A DNA stretch of 64,000 nucleotides from Shewanella salipaludis (GCF_012911865.1 NZ_JAAXYH010000005.1:177393-241392); one strand, 5' to 3'. Counted from the stretch's first letter, positions 43,332 through 52,838 are shown. Numbers and translations: made by a program. Notes: generated from the letters alone by a model not told the origin.

Positions 43332-44822
43332 CTACCTATCCATGTGGGCATAAAATTTATCCAGGGATACCGATAGGCCGCTGTCGGTGACTATCCGCAC
43401 ATGAGAGCGCTGCAGTTGTCTGGGATCGTTGACGCCGCAGGCGTGGGCAATCAGGCCGAGATCATGATGAAGGTAATGGTTATAACTGGCGACCCGCACC
43501 GACTTATCCCTGGGATCCAGCCCCTGCTGTAGCTTCACATTGTGGGTGGTGACGCCTGTCGGGCAGGTGTCCTTGTTGCATTGCATCGCCTGAATGCACC
43601 CCAGGGCAAACATGTTGCCGCGGGCGGAGGCGACAAAATCTGCCCCCACGGCCAATGCCCAGGCGACCTTGGACGGTACTATGAGTTTGCCCGAGGCGAT
43701 AATCTTGACTCTCTGCCGCAGGCCCCGCTGGCTCAAGGTGTCGACCAGCAGTGGCAGGCTTTCCTTCAGGGGCAGACCGACATAATCCATCAAAGGTTGT
43801 GGCGCCGCGCCAGTGCCGCCATCGGCACTGTCGAGGGTGAAAAAATCCGGTGCCGCGGCTTCACCGCGTTTGGCTATTTCATCACACAAATCATTGAGCC
43901 AGCAGGTATCCCCGAGCACGGCCTTGATCCCCGTGGGCTTGCCCGTCACCTCGCGCACTTTGGCCACCATGTCGAGGATATCGGCAACTGTCTTGAATTC
44001 TATGTGGCCATTGGGGCTGATTGAGTCCTGCCCTATGGGAATGCCGCGAATACCGGCGATTTCCGCCGTGACCTTGACGCCGGGCAAGATCCCGCCCTTA
44101 CCCGGCTTGGCACCCTGGCTCAGCTTAATTTCAAACATCTTGACCTGCTCATGGGCGGCGATGGCCCTGAGTTTGTCATCGTCCAGATGCCCCTGCTCAT
44201 TTCTGACCCCATACTTGGCGGTGCCTATTTGAAAGACCAGATCGCAATTGCCCTTGAGATGGTGCTCGCTGAGCCCGCCTTCCCCGGTATTGAGCCAACA
44301 TCCTGCCTTGGCCGCCCCATGGGACAGGGCGGTGATCGCCGGCCTGGAGAGGGCGCCGAAACTCATGGCCGAGATATGGCAAATGGCCGTGCTGGTGTAA
44401 GGCGTACGGCAGTCGGGTCCAAGGGTGACAGGGCTGGGGGGCACAGAGTCTGTATCCAGGGTGGGGAAGGCAGTGTTCATGAACATCAGAGTCCCGGGCG
44501 TTTCCAATGTTCGGGTCGAACCGAAGGCTATGGTGCGATCGACGTTCTTGGCGGCACGATAGACCCAGTTGCGTTCGGCGCGGTTGAATGGCAGCTCTTC
44601 CCTGTCCTGGGCGAAGAAGTATTGTCTGAAGAATTCGCCCTGTTTTTCGAAGAAATACCTGAAGCGGCCTATCACGGGATAATTGTGTCTCACCGCTTGC
44701 TTGGTCTGCAGCCTGTCGGCCAGATACATATAGGCCAGGACGAGCACGCCTAAGCCTATGGCGATGAGGAACAGGCCGGAAAAGAGATCCAGCCCCCACA
44801 TGAACCAGTTTTTCGTTGGCAT
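43332..44822 (-). CDS. FMN-binding glutamate synthase family protein, membrane anchored
   Basis: This 496-residue protein has one or two N-terminal membrane segments (LFSGLFLIAIGLGVLVLAYMYLA) and a long glutamate-synthase-like FMN domain. Landmarks are ICHISAMSFGALS, NTGEGGLSEHH, GAKPGKGGILPG, DSADGGTGAAP and ALGCIQAMQCNKDTCPTGV. The last could hold a 3Fe-4S cluster as in GltB. It lacks the amidotransferase domain, so it is not a full glutamate synthase. The reaction is unknown; an FMN oxidoreductase in the membrane is likely. It is 12 bases downstream of the SixA-like gene and probably co-transcribed. Confidence 0.85.
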   Translation of the reverse strand: MPTKNWFMWGLDLFSGLFLIAIGLGVLVLAYMYLADRLQTKQAVRHNYPVIGRFRYFFEKQGEFFRQYFFAQDREELPFNRAERNWVYRAAKNVDRTIAFGSTRTLETPGTLMFMNTAFPTLDTDSVPPSPVTLGPDCRTPYTSTAICHISAMSFGALSRPAITALSHGAAKAGCWLNTGEGGLSEHHLKGNCDLVFQIGTAKYGVRNEQGHLDDDKLRAIAAHEQVKMFEIKLSQGAKPGKGGILPGVKVTAEIAGIRGIPIGQDSISPNGHIEFKTVADILDMVAKVREVTGKPTGIKAVLGDTCWLNDLCDEIAKRGEAAAPDFFTLDSADGGTGAAPQPLMDYVGLPLKESLPLLVDTLSQRGLRQRVKIIASGKLIVPSKVAWALAVGADFVASARGNMFALGCIQAMQCNKDTCPTGVTTHNVKLQQGLDPRDKSVRVASYNHYLHHDLGLIAHACGVNDPRQLQRSHVRIVTDSGLSVSLDKFYAHMDR

Positions 44823-44834
44823 CTTCAGTCTCCG

Positions 44835-45434
44835 TTAGTTTGTGTCATTCGCCTGGGCACCATAATGGCCCGACATCAACGTCACCCTCTCATCCTCACC
44901 CAGGGTGAGGATAAACAGCTGGCCATAGTCTGTTTCGGCTATGGGGGCTATCTTGGGGCCGCCCAAGGCCTGGACTAGCAGTGGCAGGGTATTGGAATGA
45001 CCGGCGATAAGGACATTGCCCTCTGCGGCCTTGGCCGCTTGCACCAGCTGGGCTATATGCTCGGCTATTGGGGCGTTGGCGGCGATGATCTCCACCCCCA
45101 ATTGACGCTCGGCGGCAATGGGCGCCAGGGTTTCCCGGGTCCTGAGATACTGGGTGGCGATGAGCCGGCTCAAGGGGAATTGAGCCAGGGCCCCGGGCAA
45201 TGCCTGAGCCCTGGCGTACCCTGCGGTCGAGAGTGGCGGATCCCGCCGCAGCGCCTCGATTTGCGCCTCGCTAAGCCGAGTGTCGGCTGAGTCAGGCTCA
45301 CGCTTTTCGGCATGGCGCACCAGTATGATGAGTTTGTCTGCGGCATGGCAGGCCAAGCTCGGCAACAGGCCGCCGGCAAGCATGGCTATGAAGATGATTT
45401 TCCTGAAGATGCTCATGATAAAGGCGCGGTCCAT
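44835..45434 (-). CDS. SixA/phosphoglycerate-mutase-like histidine phosphatase, exported
   Basis: The 199-residue protein is of the histidine phosphatase superfamily. The phospho-acceptor His is in ILVRHAEKRE, with the second His in IAGHSNTLP. Both are present, along with LIATQYLRTRETL. A signal peptide (IIFIAMLAGGLLPSLACHA) sends it to the periplasm, unlike cytosolic SixA. The start may also be the Met six codons on, at 45416. It leads a two-gene unit with the FMN-binding glutamate-synthase-like gene. The substrate is unknown. Confidence 0.82.
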   Translation of the reverse strand: MDRAFIMSIFRKIIFIAMLAGGLLPSLACHAADKLIILVRHAEKREPDSADTRLSEAQIEALRRDPPLSTAGYARAQALPGALAQFPLSRLIATQYLRTRETLAPIAAERQLGVEIIAANAPIAEHIAQLVQAAKAAEGNVLIAGHSNTLPLLVQALGGPKIAPIAETDYGQLFILTLGEDERVTLMSGHYGAQANDTN

Positions 45435-45573
45435 TCAATCCATTTGGAGGATAAGATAATCCCTGATTGGCGGTTAATGATATCTTTATCTGATTTTCAA
45501 CTAAAGATGCCGGTTTTTTGTCCGATAATTAAGGTTCATAAAAACCGCCAATCCAGCCGCAAAGGTGACAAAG

Positions 45574-46254
45574 ATGGACATTAAACCGCTCAATCCGGGT
45601 AAGCCAAAGACTATGCCGAACACGGCTGTGGTCAGCGATGATAAAAAGCAGCCAGTGAAGGCGGATAACCATGGTCAAACTGTCTCGGCCGCCGCCAGGG
45701 ATAAGACCCAGGACGTAGGCACTCATGGCCAGACAGTGTCGGCGATTGCCAACAAGAAGAGCGCCTATCAAGCGAGCCAGCAGCTGATGAATCAGACCAT
45801 TCTTGCTGCCCAGGAAGAGGTCAGCCTGAGCTCGGGCGATAATTCCATGGCGCTTCTGTATCGCAGCGCCATCGAAGCCATCAACCAGGAACTTGCCGCC
45901 GGCCAGACAGGCACAGGCATGTCCACGAGCTACGAAGCGCCGGAGGACGACTCTCCCGAGGCGACGGCGGAGCGCATCGTCAGTTTTGCGACTCAGTTCT
46001 TCCCCTTGCACCAGCAGCAACACGGCGACATGAGCCAGGATGAGCAATTGGAGAGCTTCATGTCTGTCATAGGGGGCGCCATAGAGCAGGGCTTCGGTGA
46101 TGCCAGGGATATTCTCGGTGGCCTGAAAGTGTTGCAGGGGGACATTGCCGACGGTGTGGACCAGACCTATGATCTGGTGCAGCAAGGCTTGCAGGCATTC
46201 AGGGAACGCCTCAGCCCGGGCGATGACGCCGCAGCCGCTACTCCTGAGGCTTAG
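45574..46254 (+). CDS. DUF5610 domain protein
   Basis: The 226-residue acidic protein has a low-complexity N terminus with HGQTVSA written twice. It then carries the DUF5610 pattern as I recall it: NQTILAAQEEVSLSSGDNSMALLYRSAIEAIN, EATAERIVSFATQFFP, FMSVIGGAIEQGF and ILGGLKVLQGDIADGVDQTYDLV. No signal peptide is present. AAAGGTG precedes the ATG at 45574. Function of the domain is unknown. A terminator follows the gene. Confidence 0.82.
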   Translation: MDIKPLNPGKPKTMPNTAVVSDDKKQPVKADNHGQTVSAAARDKTQDVGTHGQTVSAIANKKSAYQASQQLMNQTILAAQEEVSLSSGDNSMALLYRSAIEAINQELAAGQTGTGMSTSYEAPEDDSPEATAERIVSFATQFFPLHQQQHGDMSQDEQLESFMSVIGGAIEQGFGDARDILGGLKVLQGDIADGVDQTYDLVQQGLQAFRERLSPGDDAAAATPEA

Positions 46255-46285
46255 CGGTCGCGACCCGCATCGAGGAGCTATATTC

Positions 46286-46310
46286 AAACCCCTGCTTATT
46301 AGGGGTTTTT
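46286..46310 (+). terminator. Terminator after the DUF5610 gene
   Basis: AAACCCCTGCTTATTAGGGG followed by TTTTT. Confidence 0.85.
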
Positions 46311-46367
46311 GTTGTCGTCATAAAGCCTTATGCTAAGGAAATCGAATGAGTATTAGCCGGGGAATCT

Positions 46368-47117
46368 ATGTGGACAACAGGTAAGATCATAGAGAGAGTC
46401 GACTGGAACGATAAATTGTTCTCGCTGCGGATCGCCGCCGAAGTGGCCCCCTTCATCGCCGGACAATTCATTAAACTCAGCGAAAGACAGGACGATAAGC
46501 GGATTGCCCGCGCCTATTCCCTGGTGAATCCACCGGGCACAGCCTATGTCGAAGTCCTGGCCGTGGCGGTCGAGGAAGGGGCCTTGTCTCCCAAGTTGCA
46601 TACCCTGGTAGTGGGGGATGAGATCCAGGTCTCCACCCAGGCCGCGGGTTTCATGACCCTGGCCGAGATCCCAAGGGGCGAGGAACAAGGCAAGCATCTC
46701 TGGTTTTTGGCGACGGGCACAGCCGTCGGCCCCTTCATCTCCATGATGGACACGGACGAGCCCTGGCAGAGATTCGAGAAGGTGGTGCTGGTCTATGGGG
46801 TACGCCACAGCGACGATCTGGCCTATCTTGACAAGATCCGACAATTGCAACAACGTTATCCCGAGCAGTTCATTTATATTCCCTGCGTTACCCGTCAGCG
46901 GCTGGCCGGCGCCCTGGATTGCCGTATCACGGCCGGCCTGGAGGATGGCCGGATTGAAGCCGTCGCAGGTCTGACACTCTCGGCCACGGATTCACAGGTG
47001 ATGATCTGTGGTAATCCTGAGATGGTCTCGGATGCGCAGCGTATCCTTAAGGATAGGGGCCTACAGAAAAACTTGCGCCGGGCACCCGGACAAATCACAG
47101 TCGAGAAATATTGGTAG
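46368..47117 (+). CDS. fpr: Ferredoxin/flavodoxin-NADP reductase Fpr
   Basis: The 249-residue flavoenzyme passes electrons between NADPH and ferredoxin or flavodoxin in the cytosol. FAD motif RAYSLVNPP (RxYS) and the NADP motif TGTAVGPFISM are both present. QVMICGNPEM and the C-terminal VEKYW match bacterial Fpr, where the terminal aromatic stacks on the flavin. It is followed by a glutathione S-transferase gene 55 bases on; both are common in redox stress responses. No SoxS-like box was looked for in detail. Confidence 0.93.
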   Translation: MWTTGKIIERVDWNDKLFSLRIAAEVAPFIAGQFIKLSERQDDKRIARAYSLVNPPGTAYVEVLAVAVEEGALSPKLHTLVVGDEIQVSTQAAGFMTLAEIPRGEEQGKHLWFLATGTAVGPFISMMDTDEPWQRFEKVVLVYGVRHSDDLAYLDKIRQLQQRYPEQFIYIPCVTRQRLAGALDCRITAGLEDGRIEAVAGLTLSATDSQVMICGNPEMVSDAQRILKDRGLQKNLRRAPGQITVEKYW

Positions 47118-47172
47118 CCTGCTCTGTGTCGAGCACCAACGGCGAGAGCCGGTTTCAGCCGAGGAACATCTG

Positions 47173-47775
47173 ATGCAATTATTCTATTCCCTTGCTTCAC
47201 CCTATGCCCGTTTCGTCAGGACGCTGATCCACGCCCTGGGGATTGAAAACATAGTGCCGGTACTTGTGAACCCCTTCGACAACAGTCCGGCGCTGCTGGC
47301 GGCCAATCCCCTGGCACAGATCCCCTGCCTGCTCCTGGATGACGGCACCAGCCTGTTCGACAGCGAAGTGATCGCCCGTTATCTGGACGCCGAATATGGA
47401 CAACAGCGACTCTTTGGCCCGGCGACGGGCGACTGGGCGCAGCAATGCCAGTTTTCCCTGATCAAGGGAATACTCGACAGCGCCGTCGGCCTGCGACAGG
47501 AGCAGATGCGCGAGGAGGAAGGGGTCAGGTCCCCCTTCTGGACCGGCCGTTATGAACAGGCCATCATGCGCGGGGTGATGCAGTTGGAGCTGCTGGGCAT
47601 AGAAGCCGAAACCAGGCTCAGTGCCCGTCAGTTGTTGCTGGTCTGCCTGTTCGAATACCTGGACTTTCGCCACCCTCAGTTGCCATGGCGCACTCAGGCG
47701 CCGTCGTTGGCGGCTTGGTTGGCGCGGGTGCAGACCCAGGCCATGTTCACTCAGACCCGTCCGGATGCGAGTTGA
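47173..47775 (+). CDS. Glutathione S-transferase family protein
   Basis: The 200-residue cytosolic protein opens with the thioredoxin-fold domain MQLFYSLASPYARFVRTL, with Ser at the usual catalytic spot. PLAQIPCLLLDDG (cis-Pro) and LFDSEVIARYLD (glutathione-binding SES-like motif) follow. The C-terminal helical domain covers the rest. The start at 47173 follows GAGGAA. The last 25 bases overlap the end of the convergent gene. The substrate is unknown. Confidence 0.88.
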   Translation: MQLFYSLASPYARFVRTLIHALGIENIVPVLVNPFDNSPALLAANPLAQIPCLLLDDGTSLFDSEVIARYLDAEYGQQRLFGPATGDWAQQCQFSLIKGILDSAVGLRQEQMREEEGVRSPFWTGRYEQAIMRGVMQLELLGIEAETRLSARQLLLVCLFEYLDFRHPQLPWRTQAPSLAAWLARVQTQAMFTQTRPDAS

Positions 47776-48170
47776 AGGTCGCTGCTGCGCCGGCCCCGCC
47801 GGTGGCGGCGTTCCTGCTCACCGAAGACGCCGAAGAGTTGCTGGCTGACGTTGGATGCCGTGCGGCGGTTTTTATCCCTGTTGCGCCTGTCATCATGATG
47901 GACATAATGACAGTGACAATCGCGGCGATCGCAGCCGTCGAGCGGTAAGTGGGGTGCCTCCCTGGCCAGGAATCTTTTGCCTTTGAGATCTTGGGTTGCC
48001 TGGCAACAGAGATCTTCGGACATCAGGCTGACACTGTGAAAGGGGCTTATTTTCAGCCTGGCCTCCGAGTCGCCTCTGGGGTGACGGGCGGCGCGATACC
48101 AGGGCAGCCTATGCCTGAACAGGAAGAGTACAACGAACAGCGTGGCTAAGATGAGCAATATTCCAGTCAT
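47751..48170 (-). CDS. Hypothetical membrane-anchored protein with Cys/His-rich tail
   Basis: The 139-residue protein starts MTGILLILATLFVVLFLFRHR, a single membrane helix. A conserved-looking part follows, containing HSVSL, CCQATQDLKGKRFLAREAPHLPL and then CDRRDCHCHYVHHDDRR, a Cys/His cluster with three Cys and five His within about 20 residues. The end is Arg-rich. AGAGGCAG lies before the ATG. I recall similar Cys-x-Cys-x-Y-x-HH-x-DRR patterns in small proteins of gammaproteobacteria, but no name or function. The Cys/His cluster suggests metal binding. Confidence 0.65.
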   Translation of the reverse strand: MTGILLILATLFVVLFLFRHRLPWYRAARHPRGDSEARLKISPFHSVSLMSEDLCCQATQDLKGKRFLAREAPHLPLDGCDRRDCHCHYVHHDDRRNRDKNRRTASNVSQQLFGVFGEQERRHRRGRRSSDLQLASGRV

Positions 48171-48390
48171 GTCTGCCTCTGGCATGATGCGAGTGACGTT
48201 AAATACTGGTCTTATTTTAGTTGAGTCTGGATGAATTGCCCGCTCGGGGGGACGCTGGCCCGGGGATGACGCTTACCGTCTTCCTGCACAAAAAAACATC
48301 TTCTGGCTGCAGATACACAAGTAAATGTTATTTTGAGTTAAAGTTGCAGCCATTGAGGTCGAAAATGATGGATAGGAAGGTCAGTTAACT

Positions 48391-49326
48391 ATGGGTACTC
48401 AGGATATGCCGCGTGAACAGTTGGGTGTGTGTGCCGAAGGGAATTTGCATAGCGTCTATTTGATGTTTAATGCCAACGAGGCTGTTGAAGCTCAATTGCG
48501 TCCCTGTGTTGCCAATGTGGCCCAATATATCTATGAACTGACAGATCAATATACTGACAGTGCCTTCAATGGCTTCCTGGCAATAGGCGCCAACTACTGG
48601 GATAGCCTCTATCCGGATGCCAGACCGGCGCTGCTCAAACCCTTTCCCGCCATGCAGGAAGGCAATCGCGATGCCCCGGCGATAGAGTATGATCTCTTCG
48701 TCCATCTGCGCTGCGACAGGTTCGACATACTGCATCTGGTGGCGAACGAGGTCAGTCAGATGTTCGAAGATCTGGTCGAGCTTATCGAAGAGGAGCGCGG
48801 CTTTCGCTTCATGGATAGCCGGGATCTGACCGGCTTCGTCGATGGCACTGAGAATCCCAGAGGACGTCACCGCCAGCAGGTGGCGCTGGTGGGCCAGGAG
48901 GACAGCGAGTTTCAGGGCGGCAGTTATGTGCATGTGCAGAAATTTGCCCACAATCTGGCCAAGTGGCATAGACTGCCGCTGAAACAGCAGGAAGATGTGT
49001 TTGGCCGCACCAAGCTGGACGATATCGAATATGCCTCGGCGGATAAGCCGCTCACCAGCCATACCAAGAGGGTGAATCTCAAGCATGCGGATGGCAGCGC
49101 CATGGAAATCCTGCGCCAGAGCATGCCCTATGGCACGGTAAAGGAGCAGGGGCTGATGTTTATCTCCGTCTGCCGCACCCCAGAGCATTTCGAGAAGATG
49201 CTCCACAGCATGGTATTCGGGGATGACGCGGGTCATCATGATCACCTGCTGCACTTCACCCGGGCCCTGACCGGCTCGTCCTTCTTCGTCCCTTCATTGG
49301 ATTTCATGCTGCAGTCCGATGCTTAG
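48391..49326 (+). CDS. DyP-type heme peroxidase (TyrA-like)
   Basis: This 311-residue dye-decolorising peroxidase closely resembles the TyrA protein of Shewanella oneidensis as I recall it. The distal motif GFVDGTENP has Asp151, which drives peroxide cleavage. The proximal heme ligand is His224 in LTSHTKRVN. MPYGTVKEQGLMF is another family block. There is no signal peptide, so it is cytosolic unless taken up into an encapsulin, and no encapsulin gene is present. The end SLDFMLQSDA is like that of TyrA. Confidence 0.93.
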   Translation: MGTQDMPREQLGVCAEGNLHSVYLMFNANEAVEAQLRPCVANVAQYIYELTDQYTDSAFNGFLAIGANYWDSLYPDARPALLKPFPAMQEGNRDAPAIEYDLFVHLRCDRFDILHLVANEVSQMFEDLVELIEEERGFRFMDSRDLTGFVDGTENPRGRHRQQVALVGQEDSEFQGGSYVHVQKFAHNLAKWHRLPLKQQEDVFGRTKLDDIEYASADKPLTSHTKRVNLKHADGSAMEILRQSMPYGTVKEQGLMFISVCRTPEHFEKMLHSMVFGDDAGHHDHLLHFTRALTGSSFFVPSLDFMLQSDA

Positions 49327-49353
49327 CCGCTAACCTGCCGGCGGCTTTGCGCC

Positions 49354-50253
49354 TCAGGGCGCTCGCCATTTCCTTATGTCCTGTTGCCACTTCCCGGCGA
49401 TAAAGTCGATGAAGGCCCGCACCAGGCTCTGTTGGTAACTGCGTGACAGATACACGGCCCACAGGCTCTTGCCCGGGGCGGTATATTCGGGCAGCACTTC
49501 CACCAGTCGGCCGTCGGCCAGATAGGGATTGGCGAGATCGGCCGGCAGACAGACGATGCCGCGTCCGCGCAGCGCGGCGCCGACCAGTACTCCCATGTCG
49601 TTGGCCTGCAGGTTGCCGCTGAGCCTGAGCTGTTTATGCTGCTGGCCCTTCAGCAGCAGCCAGCCAGGTTGGCTGCTGTGCAGCAGGCAATTGTGTGCCA
49701 GCAGATCCTCCGGGGTGGCTATGTCAGGCACCCTGGCTAGGTAGGCCGGCGCGGCGCAGAGCACATTGTCTATCGCCATCAGGCGCCTGGCAATCAGGCT
49801 GTCATCGGGTTGTTCGGTGAACCTCAGTGCCACGTCCACCCGCTCCCCCACCAGTTGTACGAAACTGTCCGACATCAGCAATTGTATCTTGACCTTGGAG
49901 TGCAATTGGATGAAAGCATCGACCACCTCATACAGGCTGTGCTGGCCCAGGCCTATGGGCGTCGCAATACGTATGGTACCCACAAGTTCGGTATTATGGC
50001 TGTGGGCACGACTCTCCATCGCCGCGACTTCGGCCAGGATACGTTGACAGTATTGCAGCGCTTCTTCTCCCTGCAATGTCAGGCTGACGCTGCGGGTGGT
50101 GCGGTGCAGCAAGCGCTGGCTGAGCCAATGCTCTATCTCTTTGACATGACGGGAGACCTGCAAGCGACTGAGTGCCAGGTTATCGGCCGCGCGGGTGAAG
50201 CTGCCGCAGTTGGCCACTTCGACGAAACTGCGGATCGCCGTTATCTTTTCCAT
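49354..50253 (-). CDS. LysR family transcriptional regulator
   Basis: The 299-residue regulator has an N-terminal winged helix (AIRSFVEVANCGSFTRAADNLALSRLQVSRHVKEIE) and a C-terminal inducer-binding domain. The Met at 50253 is preferred over a longer frame because LysR proteins begin close to this point (MEKITAIRSF). It is divergent from an NAD(P)-dependent oxidoreductase gene, the usual target arrangement. The inducer is unknown. Confidence 0.88.
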   Translation of the reverse strand: MEKITAIRSFVEVANCGSFTRAADNLALSRLQVSRHVKEIEHWLSQRLLHRTTRSVSLTLQGEEALQYCQRILAEVAAMESRAHSHNTELVGTIRIATPIGLGQHSLYEVVDAFIQLHSKVKIQLLMSDSFVQLVGERVDVALRFTEQPDDSLIARRLMAIDNVLCAAPAYLARVPDIATPEDLLAHNCLLHSSQPGWLLLKGQQHKQLRLSGNLQANDMGVLVGAALRGRGIVCLPADLANPYLADGRLVEVLPEYTAPGKSLWAVYLSRSYQQSLVRAFIDFIAGKWQQDIRKWRAP

Positions 50254-50377
50254 TTTGCCCGGATGTGCCCTTATTGGTATCTCAAATTGAGACAATATTG
50301 CTCATATACCGATGTTTATCACGTGAATTGCCGCAAGTAAACTGGCTGCAATGTTAATCATCTGAGTGAGGCAAACA

Positions 50378-51013
50378 ATGAAACTGGCAATTTTAGGGGC
50401 AACGGGCTGGATTGGCGGCAATATATTGCAGGAGGCCAAGCGCCGTGGCCATGAGGTGGTGGCGCTGGTACGGGATCCGGCCAAGCTGCAGCAGGACGGG
50501 GTCGAGGTGAGAAGCCTGGATCTGAATCGGCTGCCGCTGGCGCCGCAGGTGTTCGCCGGTGTCGATGCCGTCATAGCGGCTGTCGGTGGCCGGGCGCAGC
50601 AGGATCATGCCATAGTCGCCCAAACGGCGGCGCGGCTGCTTGAGGCGCTGCCCAATGCCGGAGTCCGGCGTCTGCTGTGGGTTGGCGGTGCCGGCAGCCT
50701 GGAAGTGGCACCCGGGGTGACGCTGGTATCGTCGCCCGACTTCCCCGAGGCCTACAGGGCGGAGGCATTGGCCCAGGGGGAGGCGCTTGAGGTCTTCAGG
50801 AAGAGTGACAGCGGGGTCGATTGGACCTTCGTCAGCCCGGCGGCCGAGATATATCCGGGTGAGCGTGAAGGCGACTATCGTATCGGTGGCGATAGCTTCT
50901 TCACCGATGCCAGCGGCAAGAGTCGCATTTCAGTCACAGACTATGCCAGAGCCATGCTGGATGAGGCCGAAGCGGCGCAATATCCGGGGCAGCGCATCAG
51001 CGTCGCCTATTAG
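50378..51013 (+). CDS. NAD(P)-binding oxidoreductase (atypical SDR, YwnB-like)
   Basis: The 211-residue Rossmann-fold protein starts MKLAILGATGWIGGNI, a GxxGxxG dinucleotide loop at the N terminus. It also has VIAAVGGRA, LLWVGGAGSLEV and WTFVSPAAEIYPG. It lacks the YxxxK active-site pair of classical short-chain dehydrogenases, which fits the NmrA/YwnB subgroup. GAGG lies before the ATG. The divergent LysR gene probably controls it. A shared terminator separates it from argR. Confidence 0.85.
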   Translation: MKLAILGATGWIGGNILQEAKRRGHEVVALVRDPAKLQQDGVEVRSLDLNRLPLAPQVFAGVDAVIAAVGGRAQQDHAIVAQTAARLLEALPNAGVRRLLWVGGAGSLEVAPGVTLVSSPDFPEAYRAEALAQGEALEVFRKSDSGVDWTFVSPAAEIYPGEREGDYRIGGDSFFTDASGKSRISVTDYARAMLDEAEAAQYPGQRISVAY

Positions 51014-51036
51014 CCTGGGGCCGGCGTGGCCTGTAC

Positions 51037-51072
51037 AGAAAAAAACGGCTCACTGAAGTGAGCCGTTTTTCT
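51037..51072. terminator. Bidirectional terminator between oxidoreductase and argR
   Basis: CGGCTCAC-TGAA-GTGAGCCG has A-run and T-run flanks and lies between convergent genes. Confidence 0.92.
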
Positions 51073-51086
51073 ATTGCAACCGGGGA

Positions 51087-51551
51087 TTATTCGGCGTAGT
51101 TGAACAGCGACTTGATGGTTTCCAGCGTGTCTTCTATGTCGTGGATGCTCGAAGGACAGAGGAAGATGGTATCGTCGCCGGCTATGGTGCCCAGTATGCC
51201 TTCGGGCTTGCCTATGGAGTCCAGCAGACGGGCGATGAGTTGGGCGGCGCCGGGACTGGTGCGTACCACTATCATGGCCTGGTTGTGATCCACATCCAGC
51301 ACCAGGTTCTTCAGGGGGCTGCCTGCGGTGGGGACCCCGAGTTCGGCGGGCAGACAATAGACCATTTCCTGCTTGGCGTTGCGGGTGCGCACGGCGCCGA
51401 ACTTACTCAGCATGCGTGAGACTTTAGACTGGTTGATGTTGCTGAAGCCTTCGGCCTGCAGCGCTGTGACTATCTCGCTCTGGGAGCCGAAGCGCTCTTC
51501 TTTCAGGATAGATTTAAAGATCCTGACGAGGTCATCTTGATTCTTGGTCAT
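51087..51551 (-). CDS. argR: Arginine repressor ArgR
   Basis: The 154-residue regulator has an N-terminal winged helix ([28 protein letters not shown]) that reads ARG boxes. Its C-terminal hexamerisation domain binds arginine ([27 protein letters not shown]). It represses arginine biosynthesis genes when arginine is plentiful. ARG-box-like sequences lie in its own upstream region, so it probably controls itself. It is divergent from mdh, as in many gammaproteobacteria. Confidence 0.95.
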   Translation of the reverse strand: MTKNQDDLVRIFKSILKEERFGSQSEIVTALQAEGFSNINQSKVSRMLSKFGAVRTRNAKQEMVYCLPAELGVPTAGSPLKNLVLDVDHNQAMIVVRTSPGAAQLIARLLDSIGKPEGILGTIAGDDTIFLCPSSIHDIEDTLETIKSLFNYAE

Positions 51552-51561
51552 GGGTAATTTC

Positions 51562-51652
51562 TTATTCGTTATTATTCAAAAAAACTCCCTCATCTTGAAT
51601 AATATTCACCATCAAGTCAACGAATATTCGAAACCCATGAATAAAAATGCAT
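51562..51652. promoter_or_regulatory. ARG boxes between argR and mdh
   Basis: TGAATAATATTCA (51596-51608) is a near-perfect ARG box half-pair. Related sequences CGAATATTCG (51621-51630), TTATTATTCA near 51570 and TGAATAAAAATGCA near 51639 surround it. The group is just upstream of argR. Confidence 0.75.
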
Positions 51653-51855
51653 TGCCCGATTTGGTGTGAGCCTTGTTCCCCCTGGCGGGCCGCCCGGGCC
51701 CGTCGGACCCAGCCTCAAACCCGGCTGGCGGTGTACAGGAAACTTTCCCCTTAAGACCAAGGGATAATTGAAATTATCCTGCCTTTGCAGTAATGTGGCG
51801 CCATCATTAAAATAGATCTATGTCACACCTAATCCGAGAATCGACGGAGATAATT

Positions 51856-52791
51856 ATGAAAGTTGCTGTACTTGGTGCTGCCGGTGGTATCGGCCAGGCA
51901 CTCGCCCTACTGTTAAAAACTCAACTGCCTGCGGGTTCACAACTGTCTCTCTATGATATCGCCCCGGTCACTCCGGGTGTTGCGGTGGATTTGAGCCACA
52001 TACCGACCGCCGTTGAAGTCAAAGGTTTCGCCGGTGAAGACCCAACACCAGCCCTGGTGGGTGCCGACGTAGTATTGATCTCTGCCGGTGTTGCCCGCAA
52101 GCCAGGCATGGATCGTTCGGATCTGTTTAACATCAATGCCGGCATAGTCCGCAACCTGATCGAGAAAGTGGCCGCGACGTGTCCCAAGGCGCTGATCGGT
52201 GTCATCACCAACCCGGTTAACACCACAGTGGCGATTGCCGCCGAAGTGCTGAAAAAAGCCGGCGTCTATGACAAGAACCGTCTGTTCGGTGTGACCACCC
52301 TCGACGTGATCCGCTCAGAAACCTTCATCGCCGAATTGAAAGGCCTGAACGTGGCTGACGTGAAGGTGAATGTCATAGGTGGCCACAGCGGCGTGACCAT
52401 TCTGCCGTTGTTGTCTCAGGTCGAAGGCGTGAGCTTCAGCGACGAAGAAGTTGCCGCCATGACTACTCGCATCCAGAATGCCGGTACCGAAGTGGTCGAA
52501 GCCAAAGCCGGTGGCGGCAGCGCGACTCTGTCCATGGGTCAAGCTGCATGTCGTTTCGGTCTGTCTCTGGTGCGCGGTCTGCAAGGCGAAGCCAACGTGG
52601 TCGAATGTGCCTATGTCGACGGTGGCAGCGAGCACGCCGACTTCTTCGCCCAACCTGTGTTGCTGGGTAAGAATGGCGTTGAGAAAGTATTGCCTTACGG
52701 TGAGGTCAGCGAGTTTGAGGCCAATGCCCGTGATGCCATGCTGGACACGCTGAAAGCCGATATCAAACTGGGTGTGGAATTCGTCAAGTAA
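51856..52791 (+). CDS. mdh: Malate dehydrogenase
   Basis: The 311-residue enzyme reduces oxaloacetate to malate with NADH in the citric acid cycle. The start [16 protein letters not shown] holds the NAD loop. Substrate-binding Arg residues are in [13 protein letters not shown], and the catalytic His is in [13 protein letters not shown]. Length and sequence are the classical E. coli type. GGAG lies seven bases before the ATG. A terminator directly follows. Confidence 0.97.
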   Translation: MKVAVLGAAGGIGQALALLLKTQLPAGSQLSLYDIAPVTPGVAVDLSHIPTAVEVKGFAGEDPTPALVGADVVLISAGVARKPGMDRSDLFNINAGIVRNLIEKVAATCPKALIGVITNPVNTTVAIAAEVLKKAGVYDKNRLFGVTTLDVIRSETFIAELKGLNVADVKVNVIGGHSGVTILPLLSQVEGVSFSDEEVAAMTTRIQNAGTEVVEAKAGGGSATLSMGQAACRFGLSLVRGLQGEANVVECAYVDGGSEHADFFAQPVLLGKNGVEKVLPYGEVSEFEANARDAMLDTLKADIKLGVEFVK

Positions 52792-52810
52792 TCCCCGTCC
52801 GGAATGAAAA

Positions 52811-52838
52811 AAGCGAAGCTCAGGCTTCGCTTTTTTTA
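52811..52838 (+). terminator. Terminator after mdh
   Basis: AAGCGAAGC-TCAG-GCTTCGCTT followed by seven T. Confidence 0.95.
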
